The position numbers and the translations under genes are program-made. Under the pieces are notes generated by a model, which was not told where the DNA came from, searched no databases, and saw only the letters and a list, made by a program, of their open reading frames with translations. A DNA stretch of 20,178 bases. Source: an uncultured Eubacterium sp. Its GTDB lineage: Bacteria > Bacillota > Clostridia > Peptostreptococcales > Anaerovoracaceae. The stretch lies in NCBI GenBank assembly GCA_900543485.1, contig UQRM01000037.1, positions 1 through 20,178 of the forward strand, read 5' to 3'. Shown here in pieces: positions 1-7,203 of this stretch (the stretch's first letter is position 1; the number at the start of each line of letters is the position of its first letter).

Positions 1-74
1 TTTTATATGTCTGCACATAAATATTGCTTTCTTTCGCCTCTTCGCTGCTTGTAATATAATCCTGTGCTGTTCCG

Positions 75-1388
75 GTGGCAGGCGTTACATTTTACATATA
101 TACCAGGCTACAGCCGGGCACCAGGTTCATATCCAGGAGGGTCCGGGAGCTGGTGGAGGAAGAGAGGCCGTTTTTGCTTCCAGACAGGGCCATGATGGAA
201 AAGGTCTATGAGACGTCAAAGCCGGAGGCAGGTCTTTTCAGATATATCCATGATAAAGGAAAATATCCGGCCTATGGCAACGCCAGCATCAAGTATTTTC
301 CTCTGGGAGAGGATAAATTCAAGGAGATGATCTATCAATTGGAGAGGGCCAGGGATTTCATATTCCTGGAGTATTTTATCGTGGAACGGGGGCATATGTG
401 GAACACTATCCTGGACATCCTGGTCAGAAAGGCCAGAGAAGGTGTCGAAGTCAGGTTTATGTACGACGGCACATGTACGCTGTCCCTGCTTCCGAAGAAC
501 TATAACAGGAGGATGGAAGCGCTGGGCATAAAGTGCAAGATATTTTCTCCTATGATGCCGTTTCTGGCCACACACCAGAATAACAGGGATCACAGAAAGA
601 TACTGGTGATAGATGGTCACACGGCCTTTACGGGCGGGGTGAACCTGGCGGACGAATATATCAATGAGAAAGTACGCTTCGGTCACTGGAAGGACACGGC
701 TATCATGGTCAAGGGCAAAGCAGTCAATAACTTCACGCTGATGTTTTTGCAAATGTGGAACATCGAGGAGAAGCGTAAGGAAAATTACGGGAGATATATG
801 TACACCGGCGAAGAACGTTACGACGCTTCCATGAGGAACGGCGGATATGTGGTGCCTTACGGTGACAGCCCTTTTGATGGTGAGAACGTAGGTGAGAACG
901 TATATCTGGATATACTCAACACGGCTAATGAATACGTCCATATCATGACGCCTTATCTGATACTGGATGAGGAGCTGCTCAATGCCATCACCTTTGCCGC
1001 CCAGCGGGGAGTAGACGTGAAGATAATACTGCCACATATCCCTGATAAAAAATATGCGTACTGGCTGGCCAGGACTCACTATAAGGAGCTGATAACGGAA
1101 GGCGTCCGGCTTTATGAGTATACACCGGGCTTCATCCACGCCAAGGTCTTTACCAGTGATGATGAAAAGGCTGTCGTCGGGACCATAAATCTGGATTTCA
1201 GAAGTTTGTACCTGCATTTCGAGTGCGCGGCATATATATGGAAAAATCCGGTCATAGGCGATATCGAGAATGACTTCCAGATGACTCTGGAAAAATGTCA
1301 GAAGGTGACTATGGAGAACTGTAATCAATATAATATCATATACAGGATAATCGGCAGGGCGCTGAGGCTCATCGCTCCCCTCATGTAG
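75..1388 (+). CDS. cls: Cardiolipin synthase (PLD superfamily), N-terminal membrane anchor missing or disrupted
   Basis: This enzyme condenses two phosphatidylglycerols, or a related phosphatidyl donor, into cardiolipin at the cytoplasmic membrane. Both phospholipase D HxK(x)4D motifs are visible: HRKILVID from about residue 173 and HAKVFTSD from about residue 355, each followed by the usual GG/GT-x-N stretch (TGGVN, VGTINLD). The C-terminus is a short amphipathic helix, as usual. Bacterial relatives are about 480-510 residues with two N-terminal membrane segments; only about 437 residues are open here. The open frame begins with the tail of the second hydrophobic segment (PVAGVTFYIYTRLQPGTR). 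In the same frame there are TAA codons at 57-59 and 18-20, and the GTG at 75 has no Shine-Dalgarno. Either the gene is 5'-truncated or frameshifted, or it starts internally, for example at the double ATG at 192/195. The family call is very sure, the start is not. It lies about 60 bases upstream of the amidohydrolase and may share its transcript. Confidence 0.85.
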   Translation: MAGVTFYIYTRLQPGTRFISRRVRELVEEERPFLLPDRAMMEKVYETSKPEAGLFRYIHDKGKYPAYGNASIKYFPLGEDKFKEMIYQLERARDFIFLEYFIVERGHMWNTILDILVRKAREGVEVRFMYDGTCTLSLLPKNYNRRMEALGIKCKIFSPMMPFLATHQNNRDHRKILVIDGHTAFTGGVNLADEYINEKVRFGHWKDTAIMVKGKAVNNFTLMFLQMWNIEEKRKENYGRYMYTGEERYDASMRNGGYVVPYGDSPFDGENVGENVYLDILNTANEYVHIMTPYLILDEELLNAITFAAQRGVDVKIILPHIPDKKYAYWLARTHYKELITEGVRLYEYTPGFIHAKVFTSDDEKAVVGTINLDFRSLYLHFECAAYIWKNPVIGDIENDFQMTLEKCQKVTMENCNQYNIIYRIIGRALRLIAPLM

Positions 1389-1448
1389 GCGAAAGGGAAA
1401 GATCGGTCTCAGTCAGGCGGCGGATACAAAAGGAAAGAGGAGGAAGAT

Positions 1449-2738
1449 ATGCTCTTTAAGGATATAACCATATTGAATGAGGATATGGAGATAGAAGAAC
1501 ACAGGTATGTATCGATAACGGGAGATCATATATCATATATCGGGAATGAACCTCCCGCAGAGAGCCATGACAGGGAGATAGACGGCCGGGGCCGCCTGCT
1601 GATGAGCGGTTTCTTCAACGCTCACGCTCATTCTCCTATGACGCTGATGCGTGGGTACGGTGAAAACATGGCGCTGCAGGACTGGCTTACGAAGAAGATA
1701 TTCCCTTTTGAGGATAAACTGTATCCGCAGGCAGTATATTGGGCTACCATGCTGGCTATGGCTGAGTCGCTGAAGTTTGGCATAGTTTCCAGCAGCGACA
1801 TGTATTATTTCTGCGAGGATATGGCGAAGGCCGTTATCGACAGCGGGGCAAAGGACAATATTTCCAGGTCTGTGGTCAATCCTGCGGGCATTCGGCCTGA
1901 AAGTCTGGAAAGCTTCCGGGAAATGAAGGATTTTTACCGTGAATTTCATGGCGCTGCAGAGGGAAGGATAAAAGTGGATATGAGCCTTCACGCCGAATAT
2001 ACGTCGGATCTTGCGACTGCCGAGGCATTGGCGGATCATGCCCGCTCTCTGGGAGATGTCAACATGCAGGTCCATGTGTCGGAGACGGCGACGGAGCACC
2101 GGGAATGTCTGGAACGCCATGGACTTACTCCGGCGGCCTATCTGGAAAAGGCCGGTATATTCGACGTGCCGACAGTGGCGGCTCACTGCGTGTGGTCCAC
2201 GGAGGAGGATCTGGACATATTCAGAAAGAAAGGCGTTACTGTGGCTGCCAATCCTGTCAGCAATATGAAACTGGCCAGCGGTATATGCGATGTGAAGAAG
2301 GTGCTGGAAAAAGGCGTCGATCTGGCCATCGGCACCGACAGTGTGGCCAGCAACAACAGCCTTGATTTTATCGAGGAGATAAAGACGATGATGATAGGCT
2401 GTAAGGTCGCGACAGGAGATCCTACGGCTGTATCGGCCAAAGACGCGTTGAGAGCGGCCACCGCGGGGGGAGCGAAAGCACAGGGCCGGTATGACAGCGG
2501 GTCGCTGAAAGAGGGATATAAGGCAGATGTGATAATGTTGGATATTTCAGGAGCGAATATGCATCCTGTTCACAGTCTCATCAACAATCTGGTATATTCT
2601 AGTTCAGGAAGCGATGTGGTGATGACCTTGGTGGACGGTAAAGTCCTCTGGGAAAAAGGGGAGTACACCACCATAGACATCGAGAAGACCATATACCAGG
2701 TCGAGAAGGCGACCGAAAATATACTTGAAAGGCTTTGA
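1449..2738 (+). CDS. Amidohydrolase, probable MTA/SAH deaminase-like (mtaD-like) nucleoside deaminase
   Basis: This is a metal-dependent TIM-barrel hydrolase of the TrzA/AtzA/MtaD group (COG0402). Enzymes closest in sequence deaminate 5'-methylthioadenosine or S-adenosylhomocysteine in the cytoplasm. The expected metal ligands are present: HAH at residues 59/61, the His of VHVSE at about 209, the His of AAHC at about 246, and the Asp of GTDS at about 297. The segment PMTLMRG...LQDWLTKKIFPFE and the run NPVSNMKLASG...GTDSVASNN are typical of the MTA/SAH branch. At 429 residues it has the family's normal length. GAGGAGG at 1437-1443 sits five bases before the ATG and fixes the start. Its stop is two bases before the next gene's ATG, so the two are surely co-transcribed. 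The exact substrate cannot be read from the sequence; other nucleoside or guanine deaminases of the same superfamily are possible. Confidence 0.85.
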   Translation: MLFKDITILNEDMEIEEHRYVSITGDHISYIGNEPPAESHDREIDGRGRLLMSGFFNAHAHSPMTLMRGYGENMALQDWLTKKIFPFEDKLYPQAVYWATMLAMAESLKFGIVSSSDMYYFCEDMAKAVIDSGAKDNISRSVVNPAGIRPESLESFREMKDFYREFHGAAEGRIKVDMSLHAEYTSDLATAEALADHARSLGDVNMQVHVSETATEHRECLERHGLTPAAYLEKAGIFDVPTVAAHCVWSTEEDLDIFRKKGVTVAANPVSNMKLASGICDVKKVLEKGVDLAIGTDSVASNNSLDFIEEIKTMMIGCKVATGDPTAVSAKDALRAATAGGAKAQGRYDSGSLKEGYKADVIMLDISGANMHPVHSLINNLVYSSSGSDVVMTLVDGKVLWEKGEYTTIDIEKTIYQVEKATENILERL

Positions 2739-2740
2739 TC

Positions 2741-4369
2741 ATGGGTAAAAAATCACTGTTAAAAGGCGCGGCGGTCATGGCTGCCGCGGGTATCATCGTT
2801 AAACTGCTGGGAGCTGTGTTCAGGATACCGCTGGCCAATATGATAGGATCCATAGGGATGGCTAATTATTCTCCGGCATATTCGCTGTACAGTTTTCTCC
2901 TGGTGTTCGCTACGGCAGGCTTGCCCGTAGCCATTTCCAAGATGGTTTCGGAGAGGTATGCCGTAGGCCAGTTCAGGGAAGCGGAGCGTGTGTTCAGGCT
3001 TTCCAGGACGCTGATGATGATAATCGGCATCATAGGGTTCATCGTGCTGTTCTTCTGCAATGAGCTGATAGCGGAGCTGATAAACCTGCCAGGCTCGGCT
3101 CTTTCCATGAGGGCGACGGCCATAGCCTTGCTCCTGGTCCCGATAATGTCGTCATACAGAGGATATTTCCAGGGGATGCAGGAGATGAGGCCGACGGCTA
3201 TATCGGAGGTTGCGGAACAGCTCTTCAGGGTGGTTTTCGGACTTCTTCTGGCTCATCTGATGCTGAGCAGTCAGTTCGAGATGCTGGGATATACAGCTGA
3301 GCAGCGAGGAGCGGCAGGAGGCTGCTTCGGAGCCAGCGCAGGCTCCATAGGAGGCCTGGCTGTCATGCTCATCGTCTACATGGTGTCCAGAAGGAAGATA
3401 AAGCTGAGGATAAAGAGAGACAGGACCCGGGAGCACGAGTCTTCCAAAACCATTCTGAAAAAGATAGCGGCAATAGCTATTCCAATAACTATCGGAGCGG
3501 CCATAATGCCTATCGTCAACCTGATAGACGCGGGTATCGTGCAGACCAGACTTCTGTCCTCGGGGTGGGACGCGACCGCTGCCGAGAGCCTTTACGGACA
3601 GCTGACGGGTTTCGCGTCGCCGGTGATACAGTTCCCGCAGGTGTTCATGACGGCCATAGTGATGAGTCTTGTGCCTATGGTCTCGGCCGCACACAGACTG
3701 GGGAACAGAAAGGAGCTGCATGAACATATATCGCTGGGCATGCGGACGACTACCATCATAGCTTTCCCGGCAGCAGTGGGGATGTTCGTGCTGGCTGAGC
3801 CTATACTGACGCTTCTCTATTCATCTCAGAAAGCAAGCGCGATCGGGGCGGCGCCGTGTCTTCAGATTTATTCGATAGGATTCGTATTTCTGGCTATAAT
3901 AACTACTATGACAGGCGCGCTGCAGGGGATAGGAAAGCAGCATCTGCCTGTGATAAACCTGTGCATCGGAGTGGCGGCCAAGTTTATCGTCACATGGACG
4001 CTTACGGCAGTCCCGTTCATCAATGTGAAGGGAGCGGCCATCGGTTCGGCAACGGCATATCTGATAGCTATGATACTGGATATCATCGTTATCAGAAAGT
4101 ACAGCGGCGTCAGATTCCCGGTGGGGCTTACGGTCATCAAGCCGTTGGTATCAGCTCTGGTGATGGGTGCTGTTGTGATATTGGTATATATGGGCCTCGA
4201 CAGTCTCCTGGGAAGCAGCGGTACAGCTACGCTGATAGCTATATTCATCGGCGTGGTCGTATACGGTCTGATGGTTCTCAGGACGAAAACCATCAGAAGA
4301 GAGGAGCTGATGGATATCTCTTTCGGAAGAAAGATAGTATCCATATGCGACAAACTGAGATTATGGTAA
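2741..4369 (+). CDS. SpoVB/YabM/MurJ-like oligosaccharide flippase (MOP superfamily)
   Basis: This is a polytopic membrane protein of the polysaccharide-transport (PST) branch of the MOP/MATE superfamily, to which SpoVB, YtgP and YabM of Bacillus belong. Members flip lipid-linked cell-wall or cortex precursors across the membrane. The start KKSLLKGAAVMAAAGIIVK, followed by GAVFRIPLANMIG, is the classic N-terminus. Roughly fourteen hydrophobic segments run along about 542 residues, the normal length. The motif SYRGYFQGMQEMRPTAISEVAEQLFR around residue 145 is diagnostic of the SpoVB group. I chose ATG 2741, with AAAGG eight bases upstream, over a TTG at 2735 that overlaps the amidohydrolase stop. 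HU and RqcP follow downstream, as in the yabM-yabN-yabO region of Bacillus, which favours a YabM-type role. Which precursor it moves, and whether it is sporulation-specific, cannot be told here. Confidence 0.88.
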   Translation: MGKKSLLKGAAVMAAAGIIVKLLGAVFRIPLANMIGSIGMANYSPAYSLYSFLLVFATAGLPVAISKMVSERYAVGQFREAERVFRLSRTLMMIIGIIGFIVLFFCNELIAELINLPGSALSMRATAIALLLVPIMSSYRGYFQGMQEMRPTAISEVAEQLFRVVFGLLLAHLMLSSQFEMLGYTAEQRGAAGGCFGASAGSIGGLAVMLIVYMVSRRKIKLRIKRDRTREHESSKTILKKIAAIAIPITIGAAIMPIVNLIDAGIVQTRLLSSGWDATAAESLYGQLTGFASPVIQFPQVFMTAIVMSLVPMVSAAHRLGNRKELHEHISLGMRTTTIIAFPAAVGMFVLAEPILTLLYSSQKASAIGAAPCLQIYSIGFVFLAIITTMTGALQGIGKQHLPVINLCIGVAAKFIVTWTLTAVPFINVKGAAIGSATAYLIAMILDIIVIRKYSGVRFPVGLTVIKPLVSALVMGAVVILVYMGLDSLLGSSGTATLIAIFIGVVVYGLMVLRTKTIRREELMDISFGRKIVSICDKLRLW

Positions 4370-4425
4370 GCGTGTGAAAACGTTGATATTTACACAAAAA
4401 ACAGCGGTCTTTGACCTAAAACAGC

Positions 4426-4454
4426 TTGACAAACAACTTGAAAGATGGGAAAAT
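4426..4454 (+). promoter_or_regulatory. Sigma-A-type promoter of the HU gene
   Basis: A perfect -35 TTGACA (4426-4431) is followed after 17 bases by GAAAAT (4449-4454), which matches four of six -10 positions. Transcription would begin near 4461, giving a leader of about 90 bases before the HU start codon. A second TTGAC-like box (4411-4416) lies 15 bases upstream but has no partner -10. Confidence 0.6.
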
Positions 4455-4500
4455 AGTGCATAGGCAAAGTGCAATGGTAGTGATGCCGGGTGTCAAATGG

Positions 4501-4517
4501 GTATTTGGCGCAAATAC
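4501..4517 (+). other. Hairpin in the HU mRNA leader
   Basis: GTATTTG and CAAATAC form a perfect 7-bp stem with the loop GCG. The hairpin ends 17 bases before the Shine-Dalgarno AAGGAGG at 4535-4541. The T-rich stretch after it is interrupted and too far away for a simple terminator. It may stabilise the mRNA or modulate translation; its function is unknown. Confidence 0.4.
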
Positions 4518-4549
4518 ATGAGGTTATTATTTTTAAGGAGGATTTATTG

Positions 4550-4828
4550 ATGAATAAAGCGGAATTAGTAGCTGCAGTTGCAGAAAAGACTGGATTTACA
4601 AAGAAAGACGCCGAATTGGCTGTTAATGCTTTCGTTTCAAGCGTAGAAAACTCTCTGGTAAAGGGCGAGAAGGTACAGCTCATAGGATTCGGAACCTTCG
4701 AGGTTCGTCAGAGAAAAGCAAGACAGGGAAGAAATCCTAGAAAACCGGGAGAAGTCATCAAGATCGCTGCTTCAAAAGCTCCTGTATTCAAGGCTGGCAA
4801 GGCTCTGAAGGATGCTGTGAACAAATAA
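4550..4828 (+). CDS. hup: HU family DNA-binding protein
   Basis: HU is a small basic nucleoid protein that bends DNA as a dimer. The 92-residue product shows the whole family pattern: helical N-terminus [20 protein letters not shown], the [13 protein letters not shown] strand region at about residues 46-58, the DNA-grasping arm with the RNPRKPGE turn containing the intercalating proline, and the closing helix [22 protein letters not shown] lies eight bases before the ATG, which is the only sensible start. It has its own promoter (4426-4454) and terminator (4858-4888), so it is probably transcribed mainly as a single gene at high level. Codon use is less ATA-rich than in neighbours, consistent with high expression. 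HU next to RqcP is a common Clostridia arrangement. Confidence 0.97.
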   Translation: MNKAELVAAVAEKTGFTKKDAELAVNAFVSSVENSLVKGEKVQLIGFGTFEVRQRKARQGRNPRKPGEVIKIAASKAPVFKAGKALKDAVNK

Positions 4829-4857
4829 GCGGCGGACAACGATAAAGAATGGAAAAC

Positions 4858-4888
4858 AAAGGGTAACTCGTTTACCCTTTTCTTTTTT
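4858..4888 (+). terminator. Rho-independent terminator of the HU gene
   Basis: AAAGGGTAA (4858-4866) pairs perfectly with TTACCCTTT (4872-4880) around a five-base loop, and TCTTTTTT follows directly. It lies 29 bases after the HU stop and 35 bases before the rqcP start, so rqcP must rely on readthrough or an unseen promoter. Confidence 0.85.
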
Positions 4889-4923
4889 AGCGGAGGACGA
4901 TGAAGAGCGGGAGAGGAGGATAT

Positions 4924-5166
4924 ATGAGGATAGATAAATTCCTGAAGAACTCCCGGATAATCAAGCGGCGTACCGTCGCCAAGGAAGCGTGCGAACAAGG
5001 CAGGATAACGGTGAACGGGAAGATCGCCAAACCGGGGAATGAGGTGGACACGGGCGACGAGATATATATAAGCTTCGGGAACGGGAGCCTTCGGGTCAGG
5101 GTATTGGAATTGAAGGATCCGTGCCGGAAGGAAGACGCGGCGTCCATGTATGAAGTTATAGAATAA
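4924..5166 (+). CDS. rqcP: RqcP (YabO), S4-domain ribosome quality-control protein
   Basis: RqcP binds stalled 50S subunits with RqcH and tRNA and assists the addition of C-terminal alanine tails to nascent chains. The 80-residue product is a single S4 RNA-binding domain: MRIDKFLKNSRIIKRRTVAKEA at the N-terminus, then QGRITVNGKIAKPGNEVDTGDEI, and a C-terminal tail LELKDPCRKEDAASMYEVIE that matches Bacillus YabO closely. AGGAGG at 4914-4919 supports ATG 4924; an ATG at 4900 would add eight residues with no family match. It follows HU, as in many Clostridia, but the usual downstream yabP, yabQ and divIC are absent and a thioesterase gene comes next. An Hsp15-type heat-shock name is sometimes given to such proteins, but the short length fits RqcP. 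Confidence 0.9.
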   Translation: MRIDKFLKNSRIIKRRTVAKEACEQGRITVNGKIAKPGNEVDTGDEIYISFGNGSLRVRVLELKDPCRKEDAASMYEVIE

Positions 5167-5239
5167 GCAGGGCCTCTTTGTCAGAGTCATCGATGACATC
5201 CGGCAGGAGGCTCTTATCATGTAGGAAACAGAGGTATTT

Positions 5240-5686
5240 ATGGTGAAGAAGACGAGAAAAGAGATAGAGGCGCGAATGAGCGCTATTTCAGAGGAAATAG
5301 AAAACAACCCTAAGGAAAACATGAATACGCTGCTGGCACCGGAGCTGTATGGCTTCGATGAGGAGCGTATGACAGCGGAGATCGGATTCAGACGGTATGG
5401 ATGGGAAACCAATGAAAGAGGAGAGATACATGGCGGGGCCATATCGGCCATGTTCGATACGGCCATGGGGATGACAGTGCTGGCTTTTTCCGATTCGGAA
5501 AACATCTCTACGGCGGATCTGAGTGTCAGCTTCATAAGGCCGTTTCTGGGAGAATCATATCTGTTCAAAACAGAGATAGTCCATCCGGGGAGAACGATAG
5601 TAAGGGTGAGAGCTATTGCCTACGACGAAAAAAGCGGCAAACCGCTGGCTTCGGCTACCGCTAATTTTTTCCGTTTGGACAGGTGA
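5240..5686 (+). CDS. PaaI-family hotdog-fold thioesterase
   Basis: The product is a hotdog-fold acyl-CoA thioesterase of 148 residues. The signature GEIHGGAISAMFDTAMG is clear, with HGG at residues 64-66 and the likely catalytic Asp at 73, as in PaaI and YdiI-type enzymes. The second half carries the expected strand patterns STADLSVSFIRPF and GRTIVRVRAIAYDEKSGKPLASATANFF. The first 35 or so residues form a charged helix (KKTRKEIEARMSAISEEIE) before the domain. GAGG five bases before the ATG is a modest ribosome binding site. The gene lies 73 bases after rqcP and converges with the lipoprotein gene, whose stop is only nine bases away. The natural acyl-CoA substrate is unknown; PaaI relatives act on aryl- or hydroxylated acyl-CoAs. 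Confidence 0.85.
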   Translation: MVKKTRKEIEARMSAISEEIENNPKENMNTLLAPELYGFDEERMTAEIGFRRYGWETNERGEIHGGAISAMFDTAMGMTVLAFSDSENISTADLSVSFIRPFLGESYLFKTEIVHPGRTIVRVRAIAYDEKSGKPLASATANFFRLDR

Positions 5687-5695
5687 GGGACATCA

Positions 5696-7081
5696 TCATG
5701 GATTCAGGCTGTCGATGAAATTCAGTATATTGGTCAGCGCCGCATCCATGTGGTTGATATTGCACTGATATGAGATGATATTCAGGTCATCGGCTTTTGA
5801 TGAAAAGATACCGCATTCGCTGCTCTTCACGGTGGAGTCGATGATGGATTCCTCGGAGCCGAGGGCATCGGTGAGGAATGGTCCGGCGCCGTTTTTACTG
5901 TCAGAGCTCCATGTCATGAATGGATCTGTCGCTGAATAGGATATGTTGCACAGTCCCGATGTGGTGAGAAATTCCTGTGACATCTCATCCATGACGCTGC
6001 TGTCTGTGCTCCTGGATACCATGGTGAGGGTGAAAGCTCCGCCCGATGTAGTGACAGATGATATACCTGCGGCGGCAATGATGTCGCCGCTATTTTCATC
6101 CTGACGATATATGCCTGTCTGGAGGGTGTACATCAGGCTTATGATGTTATCGCTGCTCTGACTGCTCATCACTGTTTCCGGCATAGTCGTTTCCGTAAGA
6201 GTATATACGAAATTGTCGTTGAGGTTCTCGAACCTGTCCTTCATGTTGTTGTAGGATGAATTGAACCTTCTGGTAAAACTGTCTACATCGTTGCTGTCCA
6301 CGATGACCACAGCAGTTGCGGAGGTAGGCGTGTATCCATCGGCAGATTCACACTCGAATGAAGCCAGGTTGAAAAGCTGACCGGAGCTTTTTTCCGTAGC
6401 AAGAAGACTCCCTATGGTCTCGACAGGGTTCGGATAGCGCTGGTCGAAATCGAAAGGGTCGTGATAGCCGGATATGGACATGGTTATGGCAAAGGCATGA
6501 GAATATGCCGGCTCGGCCGTTTCCACAGGAGTAGTCATAGTGCTGGTCATCTCGTAGGCTCCGGAGGTCACCAGGCTCACATCGTTGTTGAAATCCAGGT
6601 TTATGAAATTGTCGCACTGATAGTATTTTGAATCGACGGAAGATGCTCCGATAAGCTGACCGTCGTCTATCTCGGTTATTATCAGTGTGATGTCGCCGTG
6701 CTCCTCAGGCCCCAAAAGCGATGTAAGGGCTATGGCGAGGGGCTGCATGGAATTGTTGAAATCGTTGGTCCTGACAGGGCACTGGAGGACTGTGGACTGG
6801 CTGCTTTCACAGCCGGCCGTGGCAGGGTTGGTCAGTACCATGTAGTGATCCTGATTTTCCGCAACGTCCATTTCGTTCTTATTGGCCCATGATTTGAGGT
6901 ACTCCGTAACCAGGGAGAATTGTCCCGATTCGCCGGAAAATGTGGAACTAAGCTCATCGTATGTAGTCTCGGCGGCGGCGTTCAGCTCGCTGTCCCTTGA
7001 CATTTCTTCCAGAGAGCAGCTGCTCAAAACCATGGTGAATATCAGTATAAGTGGTGTTATCAGTAGCAAATATCTCTTCAT
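5696..7081 (-). CDS. Lipoprotein related to M20 dipeptidase PepD, metal site apparently lost
   Basis: The N-terminus is a lipoprotein signal: MKRYLLL, a hydrophobic core, then lipobox LSSC with Cys22. The protein would be anchored on the outer face of the membrane. The rest, about 440 residues, follows the PepD (Xaa-His dipeptidase, M20) pattern end to end: SLVTEYLKSWANKNEMDV, NPATAGCESSQSTVLQ (compare KPATPGYENAPTVILQ), a central dimerisation-like part, and SSECGIFSSKADDLNIISY (compare GLECGIFSEKLPGLDMISF). The metal ligands are mostly changed. The HxD of LQGHLD reads P102-x-R104, the bridging Asp aligns with Asn110, and the Glu pair of DEE reads D139-D140; D163 in NLD is kept. I infer a non-catalytic, perhaps ligand-binding, protein. 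It has seven Cys besides Cys22. AAGGAGA lies nine bases before the ATG. It is divergent from the GNAT gene. Family relation is inferred by eye. Confidence 0.75.
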   Translation of the reverse strand: MKRYLLLITPLILIFTMVLSSCSLEEMSRDSELNAAAETTYDELSSTFSGESGQFSLVTEYLKSWANKNEMDVAENQDHYMVLTNPATAGCESSQSTVLQCPVRTNDFNNSMQPLAIALTSLLGPEEHGDITLIITEIDDGQLIGASSVDSKYYQCDNFINLDFNNDVSLVTSGAYEMTSTMTTPVETAEPAYSHAFAITMSISGYHDPFDFDQRYPNPVETIGSLLATEKSSGQLFNLASFECESADGYTPTSATAVVIVDSNDVDSFTRRFNSSYNNMKDRFENLNDNFVYTLTETTMPETVMSSQSSDNIISLMYTLQTGIYRQDENSGDIIAAAGISSVTTSGGAFTLTMVSRSTDSSVMDEMSQEFLTTSGLCNISYSATDPFMTWSSDSKNGAGPFLTDALGSEESIIDSTVKSSECGIFSSKADDLNIISYQCNINHMDAALTNILNFIDSLNP

Positions 7082-7095
7082 GCCGATATTTCTCC

Positions 7096-7124
7096 TTGTC
7101 TGTTATTATCATTTTTTATATAAT
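7096..7124 (+). promoter_or_regulatory. Promoter of the GNAT gene in a shared divergent region
   Basis: TTGTCT (7096-7101) and TATAAT (7119-7124) are 17 bases apart, placing the start of transcription near 7131. The -35 overlaps the Shine-Dalgarno of the divergent lipoprotein gene (7091-7097 on the plus strand). The minus-strand promoter must lie in the AT-rich stretch 7105-7160; I see several TATTAT/TATAAA-like boxes there but no convincing -35. Confidence 0.55.
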
Positions 7125-7203
7125 AATATAATAACACATGCGGAAAATAAATTGTAGAGATTGTATGAATCTTTATCGAAACGGGAATTATTAAGGAGAA
7201 GAT

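Noticed and set aside
216..1328. Long open frame on the minus strand opposite cardiolipin synthase
   Set aside because: It has no family resemblance and no ribosome binding site, and it mirrors a gene with clear HKD motifs; it is a by-product of codon bias.
5167..5239. Hairpin or remnant of yabP between rqcP and the thioesterase gene
   Set aside because: Only a loose GGGCCTC/GAGGCTC inverted repeat with a long loop is present, with no T run and no readable protein remnant.
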